64,000 nucleotides of DNA from a virus, in the IMG/VR virus record IMGVR_UViG_3300043449_002563, positions 1 to 64,000 of that record, one strand, 5' to 3'. The position numbers and the translations under genes are program-made. Shown here in pieces: positions 20,232-28,534 of this stretch (the stretch's first letter is position 1; each line of letters opens with the position of its first letter). The notes under the pieces are model-generated. The model saw only the letters and a list, made by a program, of their open reading frames with translations. It was not told where the DNA came from and ran no database searches.

Positions 20232-21194
20232 ATGAGTTACGAATTTCAAGACATCAACATGAACGAAATCAACCAAGAAGCTGCGGCTATTAACAAAGAT
20301 TCCACCATTATGGATATGTTTGTTAAGATGCCAGAGAAGGACGGGTTCGTCCTTTTGAGGTTCTTGCCTCCTATGAAGGACAAGCCTTTATTTTCCGTCA
20401 CCAGAATTCATCGTTTGGGCAATAGAAGCTTTCATTGCACCCGTCAAAGAAAGCATTTCCCGAATGGCATTTACTGGGTGAATGCGACCAATAATCCCGC
20501 TGACGATTGCCCAATCTGTCAGGAATACAGCCGATTATGGAAGGTTAGCAATTCGCAGACTGGCGATCAGCAGGCTAGAACTCAGGCTCAAGCCAGAGAG
20601 ATCAAGCCCATTGAACGCTATTACTGGAATGTGATAGTTCGCCAGCAGATCAATGCAAGGAACGGGCAGATTGAAAAGAACGTTGGTCCCAAGATTTTGA
20701 GCTGTGGTAAAACCCTACAGAGCATCATTCTTGAGTCGATCAATGGCAGCGAACTGACTGGCCGTCCTCGTCTAGGCAACATTACTCACCCCGTCTCTGG
20801 CAGGGACTTCAGGATCATCAAAAAGATCACGAAGGGTAGTGGTGGCAGCGAGTATCCCAAGTACGACCAGTCCCGTTTTGAAGACCCATCACAATTGGGA
20901 GATGACGAGCAGATCAAACAATGGCTCGCAGCCCTGCATGATCTGGAGGCTTTGAAACAATACAGGGACCGTAACGAGCTTGCCGAAGCTATGCGTGAGC
21001 ATTTCGAAGGCAAAGGTGTTTCTTCAACTAACTCTTGGGAAACCAAGGCTGGTGTGAAAGCACCAACGCAGCCTCCTGTGGAGGAAGCGGCTACTGCAAA
21101 GGCAGCAACTGCTCCTTCAGTTCCGCCGACAGATGATATCGATAGCGTGATGGACGATGAGTTCAGCGCCGCTATCAGTCGTATTAGCGGCTAA
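20232..21194 (+). CDS. Single-stranded DNA-binding protein, T4 gp32-like
   Basis: 320 residues. The core has FVLLRFLPPMKD near residue 35, then FHCTRQRKH and DDCPICQEY (about 66-97), which supply the Cys/His ligands of a gp32-type zinc site within the OB fold. The C-terminus is a Pro/Ala linker ending in an acidic tail (DDIDSVMDDEF), as expected for recruiting replication partners. It coats ssDNA during replication and recombination. Its own terminator pair and a strong AGGA Shine-Dalgarno, plus more host-like GC-richer codons than its neighbours, suggest high expression. Confidence 0.88.
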   Translation: MSYEFQDINMNEINQEAAAINKDSTIMDMFVKMPEKDGFVLLRFLPPMKDKPLFSVTRIHRLGNRSFHCTRQRKHFPNGIYWVNATNNPADDCPICQEYSRLWKVSNSQTGDQQARTQAQAREIKPIERYYWNVIVRQQINARNGQIEKNVGPKILSCGKTLQSIILESINGSELTGRPRLGNITHPVSGRDFRIIKKITKGSGGSEYPKYDQSRFEDPSQLGDDEQIKQWLAALHDLEALKQYRDRNELAEAMREHFEGKGVSSTNSWETKAGVKAPTQPPVEEAATAKAATAPSVPPTDDIDSVMDDEFSAAISRISG

Positions 21195-21206
21195 TAACTT
21201 CTCTTA

Positions 21207-21240
21207 GGGGGATGGTGCAGAAATGTACCATCCCCTTTTC
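21207..21240 (+). terminator. Rho-independent terminator
   Basis: GGGGATGGT / ACCATCCCC stem extended by weak pairs, then CCTTTTC. Between the ssDNA-binding gene and uvsX. Confidence 0.8.
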
Positions 21241-21268
21241 TTACACCAACATATACGAGGAGAAAATC

Positions 21269-22492
21269 ATGGGTCGCAAGAAAATTTCTGACGGCGGTGA
21301 CGATATTTTTGCCGAATTGGCCGCTCAAACTGGCGGTGAAGTTGTCGGTGAGAGCGATAAAGCAAGTTCTTATTACATCGACACTGGCAACCTTGCTCTC
21401 AACTATTGCTGCTCTGGCAGATTTATTACAGGTGGTGTGCCCGGTGGCAGACTAACTGAAATTTATGGACCTAGTGCAAGTAGCAAAAGCTTGATTGGCA
21501 CCAATCTTCTTTTTGGTTGCCAGAAGCTTGGTGGAATTCCAATTCTTATTGACAGTGAAAATGCTGTTAACAAAGAATTTATTCAAAAGGCAAGCCATGC
21601 TGATTTGAATAAAATTATCCGTTATACACCTGAGACTTTGGAAGCCTGCTTCCACAAAATGTATGCGGCCATTGAATTTATTCGTAAGAATGAAAAGTAT
21701 AAGGATAAACCTATTGTAATTGTTTACGATAGTATTTCTGTAAGTCCTTGTGCTAGAGAATTCAGGGAAGTTGATCTCCCAGAAGGATACAGCAAAGAAA
21801 CCTTCAAAAAAATTGTCGGCGGCAACGAGCAGCCCGGCGAAAGAGCTAAGATTTGCAGTAAAGAGCTTAGAAAACTCAATACTGTAATGGAAGAAGCTAA
21901 TGTTAGCGTCGTTATCATGAATCAAATTCGTGATAAAATCGGCGTTATGTATGGCAATCCAGAAACAACCGCTGGTGGCGGAAATGCTTTGCCTTTCTAT
22001 GCCAGCTTAAGGTTCCGCACCCAGACTCAAAAGAAAATTGAGGAGAAGGTTGCGGGATTGGCTAAAAAGAAAGCCATAGGAATCAATCTCAAGATACAGA
22101 ACAAAAAGAACCGTTCCGTGCGTCCATTTATTGAGATTGAAAACATTCCGCTGTTCTTTGAGGCCGGCATAAATCCTGTAGGAGGCCTTTTGGGTGCCTT
22201 GCTAGATGCTGGCAGACTTGAGGCTGGCGGTGCTGGAAACTTTAAAGTTAAGCCAGATTTTATTGGCAATGGCGAATCGGAGTATAAGTTCAAGAGCAGT
22301 CTTGAGCGTAACGATGTGCCATTACAAGTTCTTTACGACAATCCAAAGCTTATTGATGCATCTTCAACCGAAGATGTAAGAAAGTATTTGGAGCCATTCC
22401 GGTCTGCGATTGAGCTTTCTGACAATCCAGATGTTGAAGCTTTTGACGTTAATGAAGATACCGATCAAGAGCTTGACAGTTTGCTCGGTTGA
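21269..22492 (+). CDS. RecA/UvsX-like strand-exchange recombinase
   Basis: 407 residues. Walker A is GPSASSKS (67-74), with Ser in place of the usual Gly before Lys, as also seen in T4 UvsX (GPSKSFKS). ILIDSENA, Walker B PIVIVYDS and the NQIRDKIG loop follow in RecA order. It forms filaments on ssDNA for recombination-dependent replication together with the gp32-like protein upstream. The ATG at 21269 has AGGAG; an upstream in-frame start would run through the terminator and is rejected. Confidence 0.93.
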   Translation: MGRKKISDGGDDIFAELAAQTGGEVVGESDKASSYYIDTGNLALNYCCSGRFITGGVPGGRLTEIYGPSASSKSLIGTNLLFGCQKLGGIPILIDSENAVNKEFIQKASHADLNKIIRYTPETLEACFHKMYAAIEFIRKNEKYKDKPIVIVYDSISVSPCAREFREVDLPEGYSKETFKKIVGGNEQPGERAKICSKELRKLNTVMEEANVSVVIMNQIRDKIGVMYGNPETTAGGGNALPFYASLRFRTQTQKKIEEKVAGLAKKKAIGINLKIQNKKNRSVRPFIEIENIPLFFEAGINPVGGLLGALLDAGRLEAGGAGNFKVKPDFIGNGESEYKFKSSLERNDVPLQVLYDNPKLIDASSTEDVRKYLEPFRSAIELSDNPDVEAFDVNEDTDQELDSLLG

Positions 22493-22516
22493 TGTTAAAA
22501 CAATTTGGTTGTTTTT

Positions 22517-22543
22517 GGCCCGTCTAACAAACGGGCCTTTTTT
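22517..22543 (+). terminator. Rho-independent terminator
   Basis: GGCCCGT / ACGGGCC stem, 7-nt loop, TTTTTT run, directly after the recombinase gene. Confidence 0.9.
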
Positions 22544-22560
22544 ATGTTTAGGATGAAGTC

Positions 22561-22809
22561 ATGCAGGATAAAAAAGAAAAGTTTTTGGAACTGCTAAAAG
22601 AAAATTACGACCTCACTTTTGTTGAGGGTAAAAATTTAGATTCATGCAAATTAAAAGATCTAAAATTAGATAGCCTTGATTTTTCTCAAATGGTTTATGA
22701 TATAGAAACCATTTACAATTATAGGTTTTCAAAAGCTGAACAGGATGACCTAGCAGATATGACTTTTGCTCAGCTTCTTAACTTTTTGGAAACTGTTTGC
22801 ACTTCATAA
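22561..22809 (+). CDS. Acyl carrier protein-like
   Basis: 82 residues with the acyl carrier protein hallmark LKLDSLDFSQMVYDIE: Ser38 in the D-S-L motif is the site where 4'-phosphopantetheine would be attached by a host transferase. The following acidic helix and the ending TFAQLLNFLE also fit the four-helix ACP fold and length. Its job in a phage is unknown; it could feed or block host fatty-acid or lipid A synthesis (inference). Its last 40 bp overlap the end of the gene on the opposite strand. Confidence 0.75.
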   Translation: MQDKKEKFLELLKENYDLTFVEGKNLDSCKLKDLKLDSLDFSQMVYDIETIYNYRFSKAEQDDLADMTFAQLLNFLETVCTS

Positions 22810-23261
22810 AATCCGTTTTTGATTTTTTTAACATGCACGCCTTTTTGTCCCAAATCATGACGCACTTGTGTGAAATGATTTGATAAGGCGCTGGTGCTTA
22901 TATTTTCTTTTTCAAATTTTTTCTGTATTTCTTGAAAGGTGACAGTGCCTTTTTTGGCAATAAATGCAGCCATTTTATCTCTGATTTGATGTGCTTTGCT
23001 GGTTATTATTTTTCTGGTGTCCCTTTTTGATCCAATATTCTTTTTGATTATCTTATACTGTTCGGGAGATTTATAAGTCTGATCACAAAAGTATTTGGCC
23101 ACTTTTTCAAGCCCAACTATATTGGTGCTGTCAGTTTTAGCGTAATGAAGTTTCAAATTAAAATTTTTTGCAAATTCCAAAATGTAATTTAGGTTTTTTT
23201 TGTTCGTGAATATAAGCCTGTTGTTATCACATTCTATCATTATACAAACTTGTTTTTGCAT
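22770..23261 (-). CDS. Unknown protein with C-terminal winged-helix-like segment
   Basis: 163 residues, not recognised. The N-terminal half is a mixed alpha/beta domain; the C-terminal part (about 85-160) reads as a winged helix, with FIAKKGTVTFQEIQKKF, a helix SALSNHFTQVRHDLG and a beta wing VHVKKIKNGFYEV, so DNA binding is plausible. It runs opposite to, and overlaps tail-to-tail with, the ACP-like gene. A TATAAA box lies at -10 to -5 before its ATG. Confidence 0.65.
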   Translation of the reverse strand: MQKQVCIMIECDNNRLIFTNKKNLNYILEFAKNFNLKLHYAKTDSTNIVGLEKVAKYFCDQTYKSPEQYKIIKKNIGSKRDTRKIITSKAHQIRDKMAAFIAKKGTVTFQEIQKKFEKENISTSALSNHFTQVRHDLGQKGVHVKKIKNGFYEVQTVSKKLRS

Positions 23262-23313
23262 TGATTTTATACCTATAATTCATGTGCTTTATTATATTAT
23301 ACGGTAGTTCAAA

Positions 23314-24258
23314 ATGACAGCAACGTACCGAAATACATCTAGAAGGATTGGCGTTGAAATGGAATACAACGCCATGGATGGGGAAAATAGATCTAGGGGT
23401 GAAAATGATTTGCCTGTAGGAATATATGATTTTGCTAACATAATAAAAAACACAATTTTAAAATGTGTTGATGTTACTAAATGGCAATACACAAATAACA
23501 ATTACCGCTGGGCAGTAAAACCCGATTCGAGTTGCGGAGTAGAGGTGTGTTCTCCGCCTAGAGTTGCTAATTTAGCAATTGAAGACATATCCAAGGTAGT
23601 TGAAAGCCTGACTTCTAGTGGCATAGTTAAATCTGATTTCAGATGTAGTTTTCATGTACATGTAGAAATAGCGGATCTGACAGAAAGCCAAATTGTTTTG
23701 CTTATCAAAAAATGGGTAGCAGCAGAATTATTTTTCTTTATGTTAACAAATCCTACTAGATGGCTTAATCAGTATTGTATGCCGGTTGGTTTTTTTTGCG
23801 AATTTGACACGCAACAGACGTATTTTTATAGCAACATTTTGCATAAATTCAGTGAAACTAAATACTATTCAGTAAACCTTTATCATTTCGGTAAAGGCAA
23901 GAAGAAAACAATTGAATTCAGAATAATGGGAAATGAAGCTTGTTTGAGTGGGGAAGATGCAGAAAATTGGTGTAAATTATTGACCTGTTTTGTTGATAGA
24001 GCAAGTAAATTTGCTGGTGTAACTCGTACAACATTTGAATATGACAGCTTTACGGATGTTATAGATTTTCTAAGTTTGGACACGTATTTTGAGGATGCTT
24101 CTGTCATTCAATGGATGATAGAAAAACTCAGTAACACTATTGATAATACAGACTTTGAAGTTTATACTAAGTCCAAGTTTTTTTGGAAGAATTTACTTGA
24201 GGCCAAGCGAGAGGAAATAATGGAAGTTCTTGCTCGGCTAGAAAGCGTGCTGAAGTGA
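23314..24258 (+). CDS. Putative amidoligase (glutamine-synthetase-like fold)
   Basis: 314 residues. RRIGVEMEYN at the start, then VKPDSSCGVEVCSPP and a CSFHVHVEI segment, match the Glu/His metal- and ATP-binding motifs of the COOH-NH2 amidoligase family (related to glutamine synthetase and gamma-glutamyl-cysteine ligases). Family members join carboxylates to amines on small molecules or peptides. The next gene overlaps by 4 bp (GTGA) and is probably a functional partner. The substrate is unknown. Confidence 0.75.
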   Translation: MTATYRNTSRRIGVEMEYNAMDGENRSRGENDLPVGIYDFANIIKNTILKCVDVTKWQYTNNNYRWAVKPDSSCGVEVCSPPRVANLAIEDISKVVESLTSSGIVKSDFRCSFHVHVEIADLTESQIVLLIKKWVAAELFFFMLTNPTRWLNQYCMPVGFFCEFDTQQTYFYSNILHKFSETKYYSVNLYHFGKGKKKTIEFRIMGNEACLSGEDAENWCKLLTCFVDRASKFAGVTRTTFEYDSFTDVIDFLSLDTYFEDASVIQWMIEKLSNTIDNTDFEVYTKSKFFWKNLLEAKREEIMEVLARLESVLK

Positions 24259-24686
24259 TAAAAGTTAAAAATTTAAAGCAAGCTACCAAATATTTGTCAT
24301 TGCTTGTAAAAATCCTGCGTGATTATTCCTATCCTCAGACCCCTGTGGATGTAGAAAATGAATTCTTGCAGTATAAAACTTGGGGTTTTGCACTAGACGG
24401 TTATGATGTTTGCGTCCATTTCACAGAATTCTGTGTACAGGATGCAATAATCCAAAACTTACAGATATTTCCTAAAAAGTTGTATTCTTTACCTTTTCAT
24501 GTTAATTTCAAAGTTGCAGTTGCTTTTCTGGGCACAAATGATCTAGTTAATTTCACTATGCTGAAAGATGGGCATGTAGTAAGTTGTTGGACTAGGCTAA
24601 AAAAGCATGGCGAAAGCGGCGCTGTAAGCGTTAAGCAGTCTATACCGATTTCTAATTACATGGGCGTAGAATACGGCGTTTTATAA
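24255..24686 (+). CDS. Unknown partner protein of amidoligase
   Basis: 143 residues, not recognised. It begins with GTG, overlapping the amidoligase stop, so it is translationally coupled. It appears to be a compact alpha/beta domain. In other genomes small proteins next to amidoligases often act in the same pathway, for example as cyclotransferase-like enzymes, but no catalytic motif is visible here. Confidence 0.65.
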   Translation: MIKVKNLKQATKYLSLLVKILRDYSYPQTPVDVENEFLQYKTWGFALDGYDVCVHFTEFCVQDAIIQNLQIFPKKLYSLPFHVNFKVAVAFLGTNDLVNFTMLKDGHVVSCWTRLKKHGESGAVSVKQSIPISNYMGVEYGVL

Positions 24687-24746
24687 AATTATTTCCGGTG
24701 TGTTGACGAATAAATAATAGAGTCCTTTTACACAAGGAGTTCTATT

Positions 24747-25046
24747 ATGAAAGTCAACAAAATTCAATCTCTTCTCATTACCCATTTAACAAAACACGGA
24801 ATAATACAATTAAAACTACCTGATAATATGACTATTGAAATAGGGATAACAGCTGAAAAGGAGAATGGCGGCATAGAAAAGATCCAAGACTATTGTTGGG
24901 TCATTGCAAAAAAAGATAATAAAGCAACTTGTTTGGATTCTTACAACATCGGCATTCGTTTCGATGACGAAGAAAACAATATAGTATTAGATGACACTTT
25001 TACAGATAGCGATGGCGTACATGTACGCCAACTAAGTGTTGTTTAA
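24747..25046 (+). CDS. Unknown 99-aa protein
   Basis: Not recognised. A beta-rich small protein: HLTKHGIIQLKLPDN near the start and an Asp-rich C-terminal half. AAGGAG precedes its ATG. An AATAAATA box (24709-24716) lies about 30 bp upstream, a possible promoter. Its end overlaps the convergent gene by 15 bp. Confidence 0.7.
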   Translation: MKVNKIQSLLITHLTKHGIIQLKLPDNMTIEIGITAEKENGGIEKIQDYCWVIAKKDNKATCLDSYNIGIRFDDEENNIVLDDTFTDSDGVHVRQLSVV

Positions 25047-25367
25047 GTAAAAATTACCTGTAACTTGTGATACTATAGGTTGCTTTCCAATGGCGCATTT
25101 AAGCTCTAGTGTGCCCACAGCAGTTCTTTCTTTATATGGAACTTCAAAGCTAAACCACATTAGTAGTTGGTTATCTGCAGTAAAGTCTATTTTGCTTAGA
25201 GTTATCTTTCTAGTATTGAAATTTTTAGTAGCAATTAATGTAGTCCAATTATTTGCATATAATTGTAATGTATTGATTATCAGGGCAGATAAATCTTTGA
25301 AGTCAATATACTTTGTCCAATTTGTAAACAAAGTTTCTTGTAACTTTTCGTATTTCAGGATTTTCAT
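25032..25367 (-). CDS. Unknown 111-aa protein
   Basis: Not recognised. An alpha/beta protein opening MKILKYEKLQETLFTNWTKY and ending in a beta strand. AGGA precedes the ATG. The start codon is only 11 bp from that of the divergent gene at 25379, so the promoters of both genes must lie inside coding sequence. An open frame on the plus strand over the same bases (25090-25389) was judged a shadow, because this frame has the better Shine-Dalgarno and composition. Confidence 0.65.
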   Translation of the reverse strand: MKILKYEKLQETLFTNWTKYIDFKDLSALIINTLQLYANNWTTLIATKNFNTRKITLSKIDFTADNQLLMWFSFEVPYKERTAVGTLELKCAIGKQPIVSQVTGNFYLNNT

Positions 25368-25378
25368 AGGAGATTCCT

Positions 25379-25672
25379 GTGGCTACTAGAAAAAGTGATC
25401 AGCTGTTAAAGAATTTTACCAATTCTCTAAGTGATAGTAATCTGCAGTTTTTTACTAGCAGGCTTCACTATCAATATCAAGATGACTTGGCGGAAATATT
25501 TGACAGAGTTGCGGATATGAAATCAAAAAACCAATTAGACAACTGTGATGTTGACTATTGGTTGCTTGGAGCCAAGAGTTCAGCTGATTTTTATCGTCAG
25601 GTCGATCAATTGAGTTCATTTTGCCTTCGTGAATACGAAAGGCGAGGCGGTAATAAGCTGAATCTTGTTTAG
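25379..25672 (+). CDS. Unknown 97-aa helical protein
   Basis: Not recognised. It uses GTG with AGGAG seven bases upstream. The protein is mainly helical (LLKNFTNSLSDSNLQFFTSR) with a cluster of Asp and Arg. It is followed by a strong terminator. Confidence 0.65.
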   Translation: MATRKSDQLLKNFTNSLSDSNLQFFTSRLHYQYQDDLAEIFDRVADMKSKNQLDNCDVDYWLLGAKSSADFYRQVDQLSSFCLREYERRGGNKLNLV

Positions 25673-25717
25673 AATCCCACTTACTTTGTTAGGGGGTGAT
25701 TAACAATCGGGATTCGG

Positions 25718-25745
25718 ACAGGCCGACATTGTCGGCCTGTTTTTT
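25718..25745 (+). terminator. Rho-independent terminator
   Basis: ACAGGCCGAC / GTCGGCCTGT perfect 10-bp stem, 3-nt loop, then TTTTT. Confidence 0.92.
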
Positions 25746-25746
25746 A

Positions 25747-25775
25747 TTGTATTTGCAGTGTTTTTATGCTAGAAT
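25747..25775 (+). promoter_or_regulatory. Sigma70-like extended -10 promoter at leaderless spacing
   Basis: TTGTAT, a 17-bp spacer, then TGC-TAGAAT (extended -10). The -10 box is 6-11 nt before the helicase ATG at 25781, so transcription should start at or very near the ATG. GAGG lies too close (one base from the ATG) to act as a Shine-Dalgarno. Confidence 0.55.
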
Positions 25776-25780
25776 GAGGC

Positions 25781-27766
25781 ATGGAAACTACACCTCTTGT
25801 TCATTTTACAGATGCAGAAACAAATGTAAAAGCAAATGATTTTCCATTTGCAAAATTTCCATTTGAAGAATTCAATCCTGTCCAATCTGCCTTAGTGCCT
25901 TGGGCACCCAAAGATGTTAACGGATTGATCGCCGCAGCAACAAGTTGTGGCAAAACTGTAATGTCGGAAATGTTTGCAAGTTACACAGTAAGGGTGCAAA
26001 AGAAAAAATTTATATTTCTTTGCCCTCTTAGAGCCTTGGCCTACGAAAAGTATGCTGATTGGACCAAGGAAGGGCATCATTTCTCTGATCTAAACATCGG
26101 TATTTACACCGGAGATTTCAGAGAGAAAGATGGATTTGAAAAAAATGATATCATAATTATGACTAGCGAGATGTTAAACCACAAAGTACGTGGTTCTGGT
26201 GAAAAGTGGCTAGATGAAATTGGACTACTAACTGTTGATGAGTCGCATACCTTAGCTATGGACGGCAGAGGTCCACATCTTGAAGCTGCCCTGATGGGAT
26301 TTACAAGGCTGAATAAATCCAGCCGCATAATTCTATTGTCTGGCACCCTGCCAAACGTTGATGAAATAGCAAGCTGGATACAGAGTTTAAACGGAAAAGA
26401 AACATTCTGCATCAAAAGCACCTTTAGACCTTGTCAGCTAAAAATAAATACGATGACTTATGATGAAGACATGAATGTTAGAGATGCTATATCCGAAGAA
26501 TGTTGTTCACTCATAAGCAAGTTTTCTGCCGACAAGTTTATAATCTTTGTTCATGTCAAAGCTATTGGTAACTACATTGTTGATAAATTAGCAAATAGAG
26601 GAGTTGAGGCTCTTTTTCATAATGCTAACCTTGAAAGTAAGCAACGAATTGACATCGAAAACAGATTCAAAAACGACAAATCTCTTCGGGTAATAGTTGC
26701 CACTAGCACATTGGCACAGGGCTTAAATCTGCCTGCTAGGCGGGTCATTGTAGCAGGGGTACATAGAGGTACCAAATTGGTCCCTTCTTACGATATATTG
26801 CAGATGTGTGGCAGAGCCGGCAGACCTGCTTTTGATAAGCAGGGAGACGCTTATATCCTTCTGCCAAATAGAGATTTTCATCACCTAAGCAAGATTTGTA
26901 CTAAAGCTTGGCCAGTTACAAGCAAGATGTTGGAAACCCACGATGCCACAGGCGAATATAACACTCTGATATTTCATTTATTAGCAGAAATACAAGAAGA
27001 GAGAGTAAAAACCATAGATCAAGTTGAAGAATGGTATTCGAAAACATTAGCCAGTTTCCAAAATATGAAACTGCGTATGGGGCATCTTTTAGATAGCTTA
27101 GATAAGTTATCTAAACTTGGCATAATCAAAATCGACAGAGCTACAAAATCAATTGAAATAAAAACATTAGGCACTATTTCTGTAAGGTTTTACATTAGTC
27201 CTTACACTGTATTTAGTTACAGCAAAAACTTTGAAAGCTTGTTTGGACAAAAAGAATTTACTGATGTGGATATTTGTGTAGCATTAGCAAATCATCAAGA
27301 TAATTTTGTCGGATCTTTGTCAAAAGAAGACAAGCTTAACATGAGAGCTTTTATAGAAAGGGTAAATGCTAGCACAACACGGGAGATACCTGAAGGCGTA
27401 ATTAAAAGCGCCTATATTCATTATCGAGCATTGCATGGCGTTTTTGACAGCAAATATGCAAGCATAGCAAAAACAATTCAACAGGATTTCCCAAGAACTG
27501 CTGCTGTTTTACAGGCAATTGATTCATGGGGCAAAAAATGGGATCGTAAAGATTTTTTCAGTACATTAGAAAAAAGAATGAAACATGGAGTGCCAGCACG
27601 ACTTGTTGATTTAGTTGAGATCAAAAATATTGGCAAAATACGTGCTGAGAAGTTATATAATGCAGGGTTTAAAACAAAAGCAGATATTTTGCAAAAACCC
27701 GAAGCGGCAGCCAAGGCTGCTGGGGTTAGCGTAGAAACCCTAAAAGCAAATGCAGAGTATAATTAG
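25781..27766 (+). CDS. Ski2/Hel308-type superfamily 2 helicase
   Basis: 661 residues. Motif I AATSCGKT (about 51-58), motif Ia CPLRALAYEKY, motif II VDESH (about 152-156), motif III LSGTLPN, motif IV FIIFVHVKA, motif V VATSTLAQGLNLPARRVI, motif VI QMCGRAGRP. The C-terminus carries a helix-hairpin-helix DNA-binding segment (IKNIGKIRAEKLYNAGF). This order and length match archaeal Hel308 and phage relatives acting on forks or recombination intermediates. The Asp-Glu-Ser-His box replaces DEAH. Confidence 0.9.
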   Translation: METTPLVHFTDAETNVKANDFPFAKFPFEEFNPVQSALVPWAPKDVNGLIAAATSCGKTVMSEMFASYTVRVQKKKFIFLCPLRALAYEKYADWTKEGHHFSDLNIGIYTGDFREKDGFEKNDIIIMTSEMLNHKVRGSGEKWLDEIGLLTVDESHTLAMDGRGPHLEAALMGFTRLNKSSRIILLSGTLPNVDEIASWIQSLNGKETFCIKSTFRPCQLKINTMTYDEDMNVRDAISEECCSLISKFSADKFIIFVHVKAIGNYIVDKLANRGVEALFHNANLESKQRIDIENRFKNDKSLRVIVATSTLAQGLNLPARRVIVAGVHRGTKLVPSYDILQMCGRAGRPAFDKQGDAYILLPNRDFHHLSKICTKAWPVTSKMLETHDATGEYNTLIFHLLAEIQEERVKTIDQVEEWYSKTLASFQNMKLRMGHLLDSLDKLSKLGIIKIDRATKSIEIKTLGTISVRFYISPYTVFSYSKNFESLFGQKEFTDVDICVALANHQDNFVGSLSKEDKLNMRAFIERVNASTTREIPEGVIKSAYIHYRALHGVFDSKYASIAKTIQQDFPRTAAVLQAIDSWGKKWDRKDFFSTLEKRMKHGVPARLVDLVEIKNIGKIRAEKLYNAGFKTKADILQKPEAAAKAAGVSVETLKANAEYN

Positions 27767-27780
27767 AAAGGGAGAAAATC

Positions 27781-28224
27781 ATGGCAAAGAATGAAGATGA
27801 TGACATCATCGAAGTTGGATTCCACATGGGTCTTTGCCCTGAATATGAGGCAAAAAAACTCATAGACTGCATGGAATATATCAAGGATACAATCAAGTAC
27901 ATCTTGATAATCGAATGCGAAGAGGGCATGAAATACCCTTACAATCGCATTATTTGTAATGGCAAATATCTAATCGAAGCTTTTGACTTTGATGAAGCCA
28001 CAGTTGATCTGGAAATAAAGAAGGGTAAGGTCAAAAAGTGCTTAGCCCAGATTGAAAAAGAAGTAACCGATCATTACTTTTTATTCGACTTCAGCAAGGA
28101 AATTGCCAAAGATGATTTCGAAAATTTTATTACAAGTGGAATATTAATTAGCAGAGTAGCCATTGAAGGTGATTTGCCGGGAATGGCATCTAAGATGGCA
28201 TTTGTTTGTATCACGAATCCTTGA
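27781..28224 (+). CDS. Unknown 147-aa acidic protein
   Basis: Not recognised. A mixed alpha/beta acidic protein (MAKNEDDDIIEVGFHMG start) with several Cys residues but no CxxC pair. It follows the Ski2-type helicase by 14 bp with GGGAG as Shine-Dalgarno, so it is probably in the same operon. Its last 14 bp overlap the opposing small Cys protein gene. Confidence 0.7.
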   Translation: MAKNEDDDIIEVGFHMGLCPEYEAKKLIDCMEYIKDTIKYILIIECEEGMKYPYNRIICNGKYLIEAFDFDEATVDLEIKKGKVKKCLAQIEKEVTDHYFLFDFSKEIAKDDFENFITSGILISRVAIEGDLPGMASKMAFVCITNP

Positions 28225-28486
28225 CTTCTTTACCAAAGAAGTCAGAAGGATATTCCACTTTTACAGTGCCATCCTTGTCGGTTGGCTTGCCGTCCTCGTC
28301 TTCTACCCACCATCTAACCTGCTTAATTTCTATGCCAATTTCTTCAAAGTGGCACTTGTCACTTGGGAATACTGGCATGTGATATTCTTGGCCGTCTACC
28401 AGAACTCCTACCTTGCATTGTTGCTTGGTTCTATCATATAACAAACAGTTATTACATATTTTTTCTATTTTTTTACTTTTTTCCAT
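28211..28486 (-). CDS. Small Cys-containing, probable zinc-binding protein
   Basis: 91 residues. ICNNCLLYDRTKQQC and DKCHFEE give a C-x2-C-x9-C...C set near residues 11-45, suggestive of a zinc-binding site; the rest is acidic with WWVEDEDGKP. Role unknown. No Shine-Dalgarno; a TATAAT box sits 9-14 nt upstream of the ATG. A competing plus-strand frame over the same region was rejected. Confidence 0.65.
   Translation of the reverse strand: MEKSKKIEKICNNCLLYDRTKQQCKVGVLVDGQEYHMPVFPSDKCHFEEIGIEIKQVRWWVEDEDGKPTDKDGTVKVEYPSDFFGKEVKDS
28222..28244. repeat. 10-bp perfect inverted repeat at convergent gene ends
   Basis: TGACTTCTTT-acc-AAAGAAGTCA covers the stop codon of the plus-strand gene and the C-terminal codons of the minus-strand gene. 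There is no T-run on either strand, so it is not a standard terminator; it may stall or protect both transcripts. Confidence 0.5.
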
Positions 28487-28494
28487 GGCAACTT

Positions 28495-28504
28495 ATTATA
28501 ATAG
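28495..28504. promoter_or_regulatory. Palindromic bidirectional -10 box
   Basis: TATTATAATA reads TATAAT on both strands and lies between divergent genes (minus ATG at 28486, plus ATG at 28535), so one site could drive transcription both ways. Confidence 0.4.
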
Positions 28505-28534
28505 TTAAAATGTATTTTTACAAATAGGATGTAT

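Noticed and set aside
21212-21268. Upstream extension of the recombinase gene
   Set aside because: It would place the start within the terminator hairpin; AGGAG supports ATG 21269.
25090-25389. Plus-strand 99-aa frame opposite the 111-aa gene
   Set aside because: Lacks a Shine-Dalgarno and would overlap the well-supported GTG-start gene at 25379.
28163-28441. Plus-strand 92-aa frame opposite the small Cys protein
   Set aside because: The minus-strand frame has the CxxC pattern, a promoter box and better composition.
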